Shown: positions 33,572-46,004 of the stretch, piece by piece
Layout of the letters: each line of letters begins with the position of its first letter
Numbering within the stretch: position 1 is the first letter of the stretch
Notes under the pieces: model-generated
Told to the model about the DNA's origin: nothing
The model's database searches: none
What the model saw: the letters and a program-made list of their open reading frames with translations, nothing else
Source of the DNA: Dallia pectoralis
Lineage: Eukaryota > Chordata > Actinopteri > Esociformes > Umbridae
Length of the DNA: 64,000 nucleotides
Assembly: GCA_029465975.1 (NCBI GenBank)
Contig: CM055748.1
Coordinates: 14,580,627-14,644,626, forward strand
Reading direction: 5' to 3'
Made by a program: the position numbers and the translations under genes

Positions 33572-33962
33572 CTGTAAATATATGAAAAAACAATAAAATA
33601 GACATCATGGTGACAATCATCATTAAAACCCAGAACTATTTGTGTGAAACAGTTTACCAGGTAGGATCTGGACATAGGTGATCAATCCAACTAATTTGGG
33701 GAACTCAAGTTGCCAGTAATGGATATGTGGGTGGTCTGGTTCTTAAAGTAGACACTGTATATGTATTGTATTGTTTGTATTGTATGTATTGTATTGTCTG
33801 TATTGTATGTATTGTATGTATTGTATGTTTTGTATGTATTGTATGTATTATATTGTATTTATCTTACTTAGTTGTGCGCTCAGTAAGTGACCCAATATTT
33901 TTGACAGTAATTACATTTTTTGTTTCTGTTAATGCAATATACATGTATTTCAGGTCCAGTTA

Positions 33963-34198
33963 TTATGTGTGCTTGACTATGGTCAAGGACACATATTGTA
34001 ATCTCACATATATATTATTATTATTATTATTATGTGTGCTTGACTATGGTCAAGGACACATATTGTAATCTCACATATATATTATTATTATGTGTGCTTG
34101 ACTATGGTCAAGGACACATATTGTAATCTCACATATATATTATTATTATTATGTGTGCTTGACTATGGTCAAGGACACATATTGTAATCTCACATATA

Positions 34199-34247
<49 letters not shown>
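33963..34247 (+). repeat. Hairpin repeats in an ATT microsatellite, 4 copies
   Basis: Four copies of a 49-bp unit, each separated by a variable number of ATT triplets and followed by a long ATT run. The unit contains arms TGTGTGCTTGAC and GTCAAGGACACA around a TATG loop (11 of 12 pairs), then TATTGTAATCTCACATATATA. Also at 37338-37619 (4 copies) and 40710-41040 (5 copies). Confidence 0.85.
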
Positions 34248-34248
<1 letters not shown>

Positions 34249-36275
34249 CAATTTTGTCCCCGCCTACTCCTCCCACAGTTTTTGCACTAGATGGACAAAA
34301 AAGGTGTCAAAATGTGCGTCCCGAACTCTATTTAGTTGGCATTGTTTTGTAGAAGGTTTCGTTATGTAGTTTACGAAATATTAACGATAATGTCGCTAAT
34401 TAATCCCCATTGAAATACATTGACGGAATCTTCAAAACTAGAGTGTGAGAGCCCATTCAGCAGAAAATGTAGAGAACATTTGTAAACTGCTACTGCTGCC
34501 TGAGTTTCAACCCTTTACACACAAATGGCATATCAAAACGTTCATCTATTTGTGCTGTCACTCAAAATGTTCAAATATAAGCTGTAACATATATATTTAT
34601 TTCGTTATGTCCTTTTGTTTCCAACTTGCGCCTCCCCATAGACATCCATAGAAACGGTGATTTTCTCCACTCTAATTTGAAAGCGATTTTTGGTGTTTCT
34701 TTGTTCGTTTGTAAATTGTGATAGCGCCTGCATTTCCGGGGTTACAGATACATGTTATACATCAAAATGTCCGCCTGGGTCTTATGATTCTCATGGTGTA
34801 ATTGTTTAAACTGTGTGATTAAAACTCTGGTTAGTAGAGCTAAAAGTATACGACCATGCCTGATTCCTATTCATTTTGACACACACTAATTACTAGGAAC
34901 ATTCTGGAAGGGGCGGGGGAGGAGGCAGCGCGCTCTGATATCGATGAGGACAGGTGTTCCTCCTGACAAAGGCATAGTTGCCTGGTTACAGACAAAGACT
35001 CTGCCTGCACCAATGAACGAATGAATGAATGGGTAAGTTCTTTCTCTGGGTCTCTGTTTACATGTTAGCATGTTAGCTAGCGTTAGCGCGCTAGCTAACG
35101 TTAGCATGTTAGCTAGCGTTAGCGCGCTAGCTAGCGTTAGCTACTACTTTAAGTGTATGCATACATTCAGACAGCCTGCAGCAATGAATGTATAGGTAAG
35201 TTATTTAGCAATGAATGTATAGGTAAGTTATTTCTCTGGGTCTCTGTTTACACGTTAGCATGTTAGCTAGCGTTAGCGCGCAACTAGCGTTAGCATGTTA
35301 GCTAGCGTTAGCGCGCTAGCTAGCGTTAGCTACTACTGTAGTAATGAGTAATGACTGATAGGTTTAACACATTGTATACTATGGTGCTTGCAGCAGCAGT
35401 GTGTATTCATGTGTAATGACTGATAGGTTTAACACATTGTATACTATGGTGCTTGCAGCAGTGTGTATGTATGAGTAATGACTGATAGGTTTAACACATT
35501 GGATACTATGGTGCAGGTAGCAGCAGTGTGTGTTCATGAGTAATGACGGATAGGTTTAACACATTTGTATACTATGGTGCATGTAGCAGTAGTGTGTATT
35601 CATGAGTAATGACTGATAGGTTTAACACATTGCATACTATGGTGCATGTAGCAGCAGTGTGTATTCATGAGTAATGACTGATAGGTTTAACACATTGTAT
35701 ACTATTGTCCATGCAGCAGCAATGTGTATTCATGAGTAATGACTGATAGGTTTAACACATTGTATACTGTGGTGCTTGCAGCAGTAGTGTGTATTCATGA
35801 GTAATGACTGATAGGTTTAACACATTGTATACTATGGTGTTTGCAGCAGAACTGTGTATTCATGAGTAATGACTGATAGGTTTAACACATTGCATACTAT
35901 GGTGCTTGCAGCAGAACTGTGTATTCATGAGTAATGACTGATAGGTTTAACACATTGCATACTATGGTGCATGTTGCAGCAGTGTGTATTCATTGGTAAT
36001 GACTGATAGGTTTAACACATTGTATACTAGGGTGCTTGCAGCAGTAGTGTGTATTCATGAGTAATGACTGATAGGTTTAACACATTGTATACTATGGTGC
36101 TTGCAGCAGTAGTGTGTATTCATGAGTAATGACTGATAGGTTTAACACATTGCATAGTATGGCGCAGCAGCAGCAGTGTCACCTCAGTTTGGCAGTTGAT
36201 ATCAGTACACAGTCGACTACGGGTGGCCGCAAGCACACATCATCACAATTTCTGCAGAAATTGTACGCTATCTAG
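34248..36275 (+). mobile_element. Non-autonomous Helitron, copy 1
   Basis: 2,028 bp. It starts TCAATTTTGTCCCC after an A and ends CTAG before a T, the Helitron A|TC...CTRR|T rule. The 3' hairpin is a perfect 20-bp palindrome, ACAATTTCTGCAGAAATTGT (36245-36264), 7 nt before CTAG. No target duplication and no terminal inverted repeats. The interior has no Rep/helicase ORF; it holds GCTAGC-rich repeats (35062-35145, 35255-35335) and about 13 copies of a 65-bp minisatellite (35338-36170). Confidence 0.78.
35338..36170 (+). repeat. 65-bp minisatellite inside the Helitron
   Basis: About 13 copies of a unit containing gactgataggtttaacacat and tactatggtgcttgcagcag. Present at the same internal place in copies 2, 4 and 5. 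In copy 3 only about five units remain (43495-43845), next to a different minisatellite. Confidence 0.9.
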
Positions 36276-36689
36276 TTATGTATTGTTTTATATGTATTTT
36301 ATGTATTGTATTTTATGTATTGTAATGTATTGTATTTATTGTATGTTTTGGAATTATTGTATTGTATGTATTGTATTGTATGTCTTGTATTGTATTCTAT
36401 GTATTGCATTTATTGTATGTATTGAATGTATTGGACTGTATATATTGTATTTCTCTTGCTCAGTTGTGCGCTCATTAAGTGACCCCAAACTTTTAAACAG
36501 TAATTACATGTTTTGTTTCTGTATTTGCAATGTACATGTATTTCAATTCCAGTTATTTATTGTACTTTTTCATTTTAGCCACAGTTCAGGAACATTTTCA
36601 CAGCAGTGAATATATTTAATTTAAATATTAATATTTAAATAACCAGATAAACATCACATTTTTAGCAGAATGTGTCACAGTCCACTTAC

Positions 36690-36722
36690 CGGTCTCTTTC
36701 ATTTTCTTTTCAAGCTCCTCCT
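36690..36722 (-). CDS. Mini-exon, A type, 33 bp (second Helitron-linked pair)
   Basis: Encodes EEELEKKMKET, the same as the copy at 33315. It lies in the second long tandem unit. The exon and its flanks look the same by eye as the first copy. Confidence 0.7.
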
Positions 36723-36913
36723 CTATAAACATGCAGAAAACACATTAATATAGTCATGATGGTAACAATCACTGAAACCCTGAGCACTCTGTTAAACAGT
36801 TGACCAGGAATGTTTCAGGCAATAGTGATTAATCAAACTAATTTGGCAAACAGACTAGAAGTTTCCACTTACTTTATATTATTATTTAGCACAGGGTGCC
36901 ATTGTCCACTTAC

Positions 36914-36946
36914 CCTTCACTTTATATTTCTGTTTAAGCTGTTGCT
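36914..36946 (-). CDS. Mini-exon, B type, 33 bp (second Helitron-linked pair)
   Basis: Encodes EQQLKQKYKVK, the same as the copy at 33539, with acceptor TTTACAG and donor G|GTAAGTGGAC. Confidence 0.7.
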
Positions 36947-37573
36947 CTGTAAATATATGAAAAAACAATAAAATAGACATCATGGTGACAATCATCATTA
37001 AAACCCAGAACTATTTGTGTGAAACAGTTTACCAGGTAGGATCTGGACATAGGTGATCAATCCAACTAATTTGGGGAACTCAAGTTGCCAGTAATGGATA
37101 TGTGGGTGGTCTGGTTCTTAAAGTAGACACTGTATATGTATTGTATTGTTTGTATTGTATGTATTGTATTGTCTGTATTGTATGTATTGTATGTATTGTA
37201 TGTTTTGTATGTATTGTATGTATTATATTGTATTTATCTTACTTAGTTGTGCGCTCAGTAAGTGACCCAATATTTTTGACAGTAATTACATTTTTTGTTT
37301 CTGTTAATGCAATATACATGTATTTCAGGTCCAGTTATTATGTGTGCTTGACTATGGTCAAGGACACATATTGTAATCTCACATATATATTATTATTATT
37401 ATTATTATGTGTGCTTGACTATGGTCAAGGACACATATTGTAATCTCACATATATATTATTATTATGTGTGCTTGACTATGGTCAAGGACACATATTGTA
37501 ATCTCACATATATATTATTATTATTATGTGTGCTTGACTATGGTCAAGGACACATATTGTAATCTCACATATA

Positions 37574-37619
<46 letters not shown>

Positions 37620-37620
<1 letters not shown>

Positions 37621-39647
37621 CAATTTTGTCCCCGCCTACTCCTCCCACAGTTTTTGCACTAGATGGACAAAAAAGGTGTCAAAATGTGCGTCCCGAACTC
37701 TATTTAGTTGGCATTGTTTTGTAGAAGGTTTCGTTATGTAGTTTACGAAATATTAACGATAATGTCGCTAATTAATCCCCATTGAAATACATTGACGGAA
37801 TCTTCAAAACTAGAGTGTGAGAGCCCATTCAGCAGAAAATGTAGAGAACATTTGTAAACTGCTACTGCTGCCTGAGTTTCAACCCTTTACACACAAATGG
37901 CATATCAAAACGTTCATCTATTTGTGCTGTCACTCAAAATGTTCAAATATAAGCTGTAACATATATATTTATTTCGTTATGTCCTTTTGTTTCCAACTTG
38001 CGCCTCCCCATAGACATCCATAGAAACGGTGATTTTCTCCACTCTAATTTGAAAGCGATTTTTGGTGTTTCTTTGTTCGTTTGTAAATTGTGATAGCGCC
38101 TGCATTTCCGGGGTTACAGATACATGTTATACATCAAAATGTCCGCCTGGGTCTTATGATTCTCATGGTGTAATTGTTTAAACTGTGTGATTAAAACTCT
38201 GGTTAGTAGAGCTAAAAGTATACGACCATGCCTGATTCCTATTCATTTTGACACACACTAATTACTAGGAACATTCTGGAAGGGGCGGGGGAGGAGGCAG
38301 CGCGCTCTGATATCGATGAGGACAGGTGTTCCTCCTGACAAAGGCATAGTTGCCTGGTTACAGACAAAGACTCTGCCTGCACCAATGAACGAATGAATGA
38401 ATGGGTAAGTTCTTTCTCTGGGTCTCTGTTTACATGTTAGCATGTTAGCTAGCGTTAGCGCGCTAGCTAACGTTAGCATGTTAGCTAGCGTTAGCGCGCT
38501 AGCTAGCGTTAGCTACTACTTTAAGTGTATGCATACATTCAGACAGCCTGCAGCAATGAATGTATAGGTAAGTTATTTAGCAATGAATGTATAGGTAAGT
38601 TATTTCTCTGGGTCTCTGTTTACACGTTAGCATGTTAGCTAGCGTTAGCGCGCAACTAGCGTTAGCATGTTAGCTAGCGTTAGCGCGCTAGCTAGCGTTA
38701 GCTACTACTGTAGTAATGAGTAATGACTGATAGGTTTAACACATTGTATACTATGGTGCTTGCAGCAGCAGTGTGTATTCATGTGTAATGACTGATAGGT
38801 TTAACACATTGTATACTATGGTGCTTGCAGCAGTGTGTATGTATGAGTAATGACTGATAGGTTTAACACATTGGATACTATGGTGCAGGTAGCAGCAGTG
38901 TGTGTTCATGAGTAATGACGGATAGGTTTAACACATTTGTATACTATGGTGCATGTAGCAGTAGTGTGTATTCATGAGTAATGACTGATAGGTTTAACAC
39001 ATTGCATACTATGGTGCATGTAGCAGCAGTGTGTATTCATGAGTAATGACTGATAGGTTTAACACATTGTATACTATTGTCCATGCAGCAGCAATGTGTA
39101 TTCATGAGTAATGACTGATAGGTTTAACACATTGTATACTGTGGTGCTTGCAGCAGTAGTGTGTATTCATGAGTAATGACTGATAGGTTTAACACATTGT
39201 ATACTATGGTGTTTGCAGCAGAACTGTGTATTCATGAGTAATGACTGATAGGTTTAACACATTGCATACTATGGTGCTTGCAGCAGAACTGTGTATTCAT
39301 GAGTAATGACTGATAGGTTTAACACATTGCATACTATGGTGCATGTTGCAGCAGTGTGTATTCATTGGTAATGACTGATAGGTTTAACACATTGTATACT
39401 AGGGTGCTTGCAGCAGTAGTGTGTATTCATGAGTAATGACTGATAGGTTTAACACATTGTATACTATGGTGCTTGCAGCAGTAGTGTGTATTCATGAGTA
39501 ATGACTGATAGGTTTAACACATTGCATAGTATGGCGCAGCAGCAGCAGTGTCACCTCAGTTTGGCAGTTGATATCAGTACACAGTCGACTACGGGTGGCC
39601 GCAAGCACACATCATCACAATTTCTGCAGAAATTGTACGCTATCTAG
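37620..39647 (+). mobile_element. Non-autonomous Helitron, copy 2
   Basis: 2,028 bp, exactly 3,372 bp from copy 1 and the same by eye, with the same TC start, 20-bp hairpin and CTAG end. It carries the GCTAGC-rich and 65-bp repeats at the same offsets. Confidence 0.78.
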
Positions 39648-40061
39648 TTATGTATTGTTTTATATGTATTTTATGTATTGTATTTTATGTATTGTAATGT
39701 ATTGTATTTATTGTATGTTTTGGAATTATTGTATTGTATGTATTGTATTGTATGTCTTGTATTGTATTCTATGTATTGCATTTATTGTATGTATTGAATG
39801 TATTGGACTGTATATATTGTATTTCTCTTGCTCAGTTGTGCGCTCATTAAGTGACCCCAAACTTTTAAACAGTAATTACATGTTTTGTTTCTGTATTTGC
39901 AATGTACATGTATTTCAATTCCAGTTATTTATTGTACTTTTTCATTTTAGCCACAGTTCAGGAACATTTTCACAGCAGTGAATATATTTAATTTAAATAT
40001 TAATATTTAAATAACCAGATAAACATCACATTTTTAGCAGAATGTGTCACAGTCCACTTAC

Positions 40062-40094
40062 CGGTCTCTTTCATTTTCTTTTCAAGCTCCTCCT
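40062..40094 (-). CDS. Mini-exon, A type, 33 bp (third Helitron-linked pair)
   Basis: Encodes EEELEKKMKET; lies exactly 3,372 bp from the copy at 36690. Confidence 0.7.
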
Positions 40095-40285
40095 CTATAA
40101 ACATGCAGAAAACACATTAATATAGTCATGATGGTAACAATCACTGAAACCCTGAGCACTCTGTTAAACAGTTGACCAGGAATGTTTCAGGCAATAGTGA
40201 TTAATCAAACTAATTTGGCAAACAGACTAGAAGTTTCCACTTACTTTATATTATTATTTAGCACAGGGTGCCATTGTCCACTTAC

Positions 40286-40318
40286 CCTTCACTTTATATT
40301 TCTGTTTAAGCTGTTGCT
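40286..40318 (-). CDS. Mini-exon, B type, 33 bp (third Helitron-linked pair)
   Basis: Encodes EQQLKQKYKVK; lies exactly 3,372 bp from the copy at 36914. Confidence 0.7.
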
Positions 40319-40945
40319 CTGTAAATATATGAAAAAACAATAAAATAGACATCATGGTGACAATCATCATTAAAACCCAGAACTATTTGTGTGAAACAGT
40401 TTACCAGGTAGGATCTGGACATAGGTGATCAATCCAACTAATTTGGGGAACTCAAGTTGCCAGTAATGGATATGTGGGTGGTCTGGTTCTTAAAGTAGAC
40501 ACTGTATATGTATTGTATTGTTTGTATTGTATGTATTGTATTGTCTGTATTGTATGTATTGTATGTATTGTATGTTTTGTATGTATTGTATGTATTATAT
40601 TGTATTTATCTTACTTAGTTGTGCGCTCAGTAAGTGACCCAATATTTTTGACAGTAATTACATTTTTTGTTTCTGTTAATGCAATATACATGTATTTCAG
40701 GTCCAGTTATTATGTGTGCTTGACTATGGTCAAGGACACATATTGTAATCTCACATATATATTATTATTATTATTATTATGTGTGCTTGACTATGGTCAA
40801 GGACACATATTGTAATCTCACATATATATTATTATTATGTGTGCTTGACTATGGTCAAGGACACATATTGTAATCTCACATATATATTATTATTATTATG
40901 TGTGCTTGACTATGGTCAAGGACACATATTGTAATCTCACATATA

Positions 40946-40978
<33 letters not shown>

Positions 40979-41040
40979 GTGTGCTTGACTATGGTCAAGG
41001 ACACATATTGTAATCTCACATATATATTATTATTATTATA

Positions 41041-43939
41041 TCAATTTTGTCCCCGCCTACTCCTCCCACAGTTTTTGCACTAGATGGACAAAAAAGGTGT
41101 CAAAATGTGCGTCCCGAACTCTATTTAGTTGGCATTGTTTTGTAGAAGGTTTCGTTATGTAGTTTACGAAATATTAACGATAATGTCGCTAATTAATCCC
41201 CATTGAAATACATTGACGGAATCTTCAAAACTAGAGTGTGAGAGCCAATTCAGCAGAAAATGTAGAGAACATTAGTAAACTGCTACTGCTGCCTGAGTTT
41301 CAACTCTTTACACACAAATGGCATATCAAAACGTTCATCTATTTGTGCTGTCACTCAAAATGTTCAAATATAAGCTGTAACATATATATTTATTTCGTTA
41401 TGTCCTTTTGTTTCCAACTTGCGCCTCCCCATAGACATCTATAGAAACGGTGATTTTCTCCACTCTAATTTGAAAGCGATTTTTGGTGTTTTTTTGTTCG
41501 TTTGTAAATTGTGATAGCGCCTACATTTCCGGGGTTACAGATACATGTTATACATCAAAATGTCCGCCTGGTTCTTAGGATTCTCATGATGTAATTGTTT
41601 AAACTGTGTGAGTAAAACTCTGGTTAGTAGAGCTAAAAGTATACGACCATGTCTGAATCTTTTGAAATGATAGACAGTGAAGCAGCATTTTCTGGTTGTT
41701 GATTGGCTAAATAGTAGGAACATTCTGGAAGGGGCGGGGGGAAGGAGGCAGCGCGCTCTGATATCGATGAGAACAGCTGGTCCTCCTGACACAGACACTG
41801 CAATCAACAGCCACAGACATATCCTGCAGCAATGAATGAATGAATGAATGGGTAAGTTCTTTCTCTGGGTCTCTGTTTACACGTTAGCATGTTAGCTAGC
41901 GTTAGCTACTACTGTAAGTGTATCCATACATTCAGACAGCCTGCAGCAATGAATGAATGAATGAATGGGTAAGTTCTTTCTCTGGGTCTCTGTTTACATG
42001 TTAGCATTTTAGCTAGCGTTAGCGCGCTAGCTAGCGTTAGCGCGTTAGCTAGCGTTAGCGCGTTAGCTAGCGTTAGCATGTTAGCTAGCGTTAGCTACTA
42101 CTGTAAGTGTATTCATACATCAAACAACAACGTTAGCATGCTAGCTAGCGTTAGCGCTGCTAGCTAGCTAGTTACTCTTGTATGTGTATGCTCCATCACT
42201 GGGTAGATTGTATTCAAATGACTTTTGTTAGTGTGCAAACTAACTAGCTAGCCAGTACTGTTTGTGTAGGCTCACTAAAACAACTAGGCAGGTTGCAATG
42301 GTGTTTAATAGGTTACTAGGTTGGTTAAAAGGCTGCTTACAATGCTGCTTAATAGGCAGGTTGCTATGTTACATGCTGTACTATAGGCAGGTTACATGCT
42401 ATACTATAGGCAGGTTACATGCTGTACTATAGGCAGGTTACATGCTGTACTATAGGCAGGTTACATGCTGTACTATAGGCAAGTTACATGCTTTACTATA
42501 GGCAGGTTACATGCTGTACTATAGGCAAGTTACATGCTGTACTATAGGCTGGTTACATGCTGTACTATAGGCTGGTTACATGCTGTACTATAGGCAGGTT
42601 ACATGCTGTACTTTAGGCAGGTTACATGCTGTACTATAGGCAGGTTACATGCTGTACTATAGGCAGGTTACATGCTGTACTATAGGCAGGTTACATGCTG
42701 TACTATAGGCAGGTTACATGCTGTACTATAGGCAGGTTACATGCTGTACTATAGGCAGGTTACATGCTGTACTATAGGCAGGTTACATGCTGTACTTTAG
42801 GCAGGTTACATGCTGTACTTTAGGCAGGTTACATGCTGTACTATAGGCAGGTTACATGCTGTACTATAGGCAGGTTACATGCTGTACTATAGGCAGGTTA
42901 CATGCTGTACTATAGGAAGGTTACATGCTGTACTATAGGCAGGTTACATGCTGTACTATAGGCAGGTTACATGCTGTACTATAGGCAGGTTACATGCTGT
43001 ACTATAGGCAGGTTACATGCTGTACTATAGGCAGGTTACATGCTGTACTATAGGCAGGTTGCTATGTTTGTTAATAGGCTGGTTACATGCTGTACTATAG
43101 GCAGGTTACATGCTGTACTATAGGCAAGTTACATGCTGTACTATAGGCAGGTTGCTATGTTTGTTAATAGGCTGGTTACATGCTGTACTATAGGCAGGTT
43201 ACATGCTGTACTATAGGCAGGTTACATGCTGTACTATAGGCAGGTTACATGCTGTACTATAGGCAGGTAACATGCTGTACTTTAGGCAGGTTACATGCTG
43301 TACTATAGGCAGGTTACATGCTGTACTATAGGCAGGTTACATGCTGTACTATAGGCAGGTTACATGCTGTACTATAGGCAGGTTACATGCGGTACTATAG
43401 GCAGGTTACATGCGGTACTATAGGCAGGTTACATGCTGTACTATTGTCAGGTTCCATGCTGTTTAATAGGCAGTTTATAATGCTGTTTCATATGCTACTA
43501 TGGTGCATGCAGCAGCAGTGTGTATTTATGAGTAATGACTGATAGGTTTAACACATTGCATACTATGGTGCATGTAGCAGCAGTGTGTATTCATGAGTAT
43601 TGACTGATAGGTTTAACACATTGCATACTATTGTGCATGCAGCAGCAGTGTGTATTCATGAGTATTGACTGATAGGTTTAACACATTGCATACTATTGTG
43701 CATGCAGCAGCAGTGTGTATTCATGAGTATTGACTGATAGGTTTAACACATTGCATACTATTGTGCATGCAGCAGCAGTGTGTATTCATGTGTAAAGACT
43801 GATAGGTTTAACACATTGTATACTATGGTGCATGTAGCAGCAGTGTCACCTCAGTTTGGCAGTTGATATCAGTACACAGTCGACTACGGGTGGCCGCAAG
43901 CACACATCACAATTTCAGCAGAAATTGTACCCTATCTAG
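41041..43939 (+). mobile_element. Non-autonomous Helitron, copy 3, long variant
   Basis: 2,899 bp with the same TC start and CTAG end, but more diverged. The 3' hairpin has one changed base in the centre (TTTCAGCAGAAA). A block with sequence not in the other copies lies at about 41650-42350, followed by a 23-bp minisatellite, and only five 65-bp units remain. It is an older or differently assembled member of the family. Confidence 0.75.
42360..43450 (+). repeat. 23-bp minisatellite in Helitron copy 3
   Basis: About 45 copies of GGCAGGTTACATGCTGTACT plus ATA, with variants (TTTAGG, GCAAG) and two interruptions reading ttgctatgtttgttaatagg. Not found in the other four copies. Confidence 0.93.
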
Positions 43940-43956
43940 TTATTATTATTATTATA

Positions 43957-45984
43957 TCAATTTTGTCCCCGCCTACTCCTCCCACAGTTTTTGCACTAGA
44001 TGGACAAAAAAGGTGTCAAAATGTGCGTCCCGAACTCTATTTAGTTGGCATTGTTTTGTAGAAGGTTTCGTTATGTAGTTTACGAAATATTAACGATAAT
44101 GTCGCTAATTAATCCCCATTGAAATACATTGACGGAATCTTCAAAACTAGAGTGTGAGAGCCCATTCAGCAGAAAATGTAGAGAACATTTGTAAACTGCT
44201 ACTGCTGCCTGAGTTTCAACCCTTTACACACAAATGGCATATCAAAACGTTCATCTATTTGTGCTGTCACTCAAAATGTTCAAATATAAGCTGTAACATA
44301 TATATTTATTTCGTTATGTCCTTTTGTTTCCAACTTGCGCCTCCCCATAGACATCCATAGAAACGGTGATTTTCTCCACTCTAATTTGAAAGCGATTTTT
44401 GGTGTTTCTTTGTTCGTTTGTAAATTGTGATAGCGCCTGCATTTCCGGGGTTACAGATACATGTTATACATCAAAATGTCCGCCTGGGTCTTATGATTCT
44501 CATGGTGTAATTGTTTAAACTGTGTGATTAAAACTCTGGTTAGTAGAGCTAAAAGTATACGACCATGCCTGATTCCTATTCATTTTGACACACACTAATT
44601 ACTAGGAACATTCTGGAAGGGGCGGGGGAGGAGGCAGCGCGCTCTGATATCGATGAGGACAGGTGTTCCTCCTGACAAAGGCATAGTTGCCTGGTTACAG
44701 ACAAAGACTCTGCCTGCACCAATGAACGAATGAATGAATGGGTAAGTTCTTTCTCTGGGTCTCTGTTTACATGTTAGCATGTTAGCTAGCGTTAGCGCGC
44801 TAGCTAACGTTAGCATGTTAGCTAGCGTTAGCGCGCTAGCTAGCGTTAGCTACTACTTTAAGTGTATGCATACATTCAGACAGCCTGCAGCAATGAATGT
44901 ATAGGTAAGTTATTTAGCAATGAATGTATAGGTAAGTTATTTCTCTGGGTCTCTGTTTACACGTTAGCATGTTAGCTAGCGTTAGCGCGCAACTAGCGTT
45001 AGCATGTTAGCTAGCGTTAGCGCGCTAGCTAGCGTTAGCTACTACTGTAGTAATGAGTAATGACTGATAGGTTTAACACATTGTATACTATGGTGCTTGC
45101 AGCAGCAGTGTGTATTCATGTGTAATGACTGATAGGTTTAACACATTGTATACTATGGTGCTTGCAGCAGTGTGTATGTATGAGTAATGACTGATAGGTT
45201 TAACACATTGGATACTATGGTGCAGGTAGCAGCAGTGTGTGTTCATGAGTAATGACGGATAGGTTTAACACATTTGTATACTATGGTGCATGTAGCAGTA
45301 GTGTGTATTCATGAGTAATGACTGATAGGTTTAACACATTGCATACTATGGTGCATGTAGCAGCAGTGTGTATTCATGAGTAATGACTGATAGGTTTAAC
45401 ACATTGTATACTATTGTCCATGCAGCAGCAATGTGTATTCATGAGTAATGACTGATAGGTTTAACACATTGTATACTGTGGTGCTTGCAGCAGTAGTGTG
45501 TATTCATGAGTAATGACTGATAGGTTTAACACATTGTATACTATGGTGTTTGCAGCAGAACTGTGTATTCATGAGTAATGACTGATAGGTTTAACACATT
45601 GCATACTATGGTGCTTGCAGCAGAACTGTGTATTCATGAGTAATGACTGATAGGTTTAACACATTGCATACTATGGTGCATGTTGCAGCAGTGTGTATTC
45701 ATTGGTAATGACTGATAGGTTTAACACATTGTATACTAGGGTGCTTGCAGCAGTAGTGTGTATTCATGAGTAATGACTGATAGGTTTAACACATTGTATA
45801 CTATGGTGCTTGCAGCAGTAGTGTGTATTCATGAGTAATGACTGATAGGTTTAACACATTGCATAGTATGGCGCAGCAGCAGCAGTGTCACCTCAGTTTG
45901 GCAGTTGATATCAGTACACAGTCGACTACGGGTGGCCGCAAGCACACATCATCACAATTTCTGCAGAAATTGTACGCTATCTAG
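43957..45984 (+). mobile_element. Non-autonomous Helitron, copy 4, head-to-tail with copy 3
   Basis: 2,028 bp. Only TTATTATTATTATTATA separates it from the CTAG of copy 3, so the two are joined head to tail. Ends and internal repeats match copies 1 and 2. Confidence 0.78.
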
Positions 45985-46004
45985 TTATTATTATTATTAT
46001 TATA

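Larger units (their letters stand above)
32887..33962 (+). repeat. Mini-exon segment, first copy of the Helitron-linked unit
   Basis: It starts TTATGTATTGTTTTATATG and ends ggtccagttat, carrying one A exon and one B exon. The same segment is found at 36276-37337 and 39648-40709, each directly after a Helitron 3' end, and a related one at 48033-49105. The first copy differs by a 14-bp length change in the TGTAT tract. Confidence 0.85.
36276..37337 (+). repeat. Mini-exon segment, second copy
   Basis: Begins at the base after the Helitron CTAG end, with the same start TTATGTATTG as 32887. Carries the exons at 36690 and 36914. Confidence 0.85.
39648..40709 (+). repeat. Mini-exon segment, third copy
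   Basis: Begins at the base after the CTAG end of copy 2. Carries the exons at 40062 and 40286. Confidence 0.85.

Noticed and set aside
34886..35107. 73-codon minus-strand frame repeated in four Helitron copies
   Set aside because: The repetition only reflects Helitron copies, the frame runs into GCTAGC repeats, and copy 3 does not keep it.
35062..35335. GTTAGC repeats as interstitial telomere
   Set aside because: The vertebrate telomere unit is TTAGGG; these blocks are palindromic GCTAGC variants inside the Helitron.
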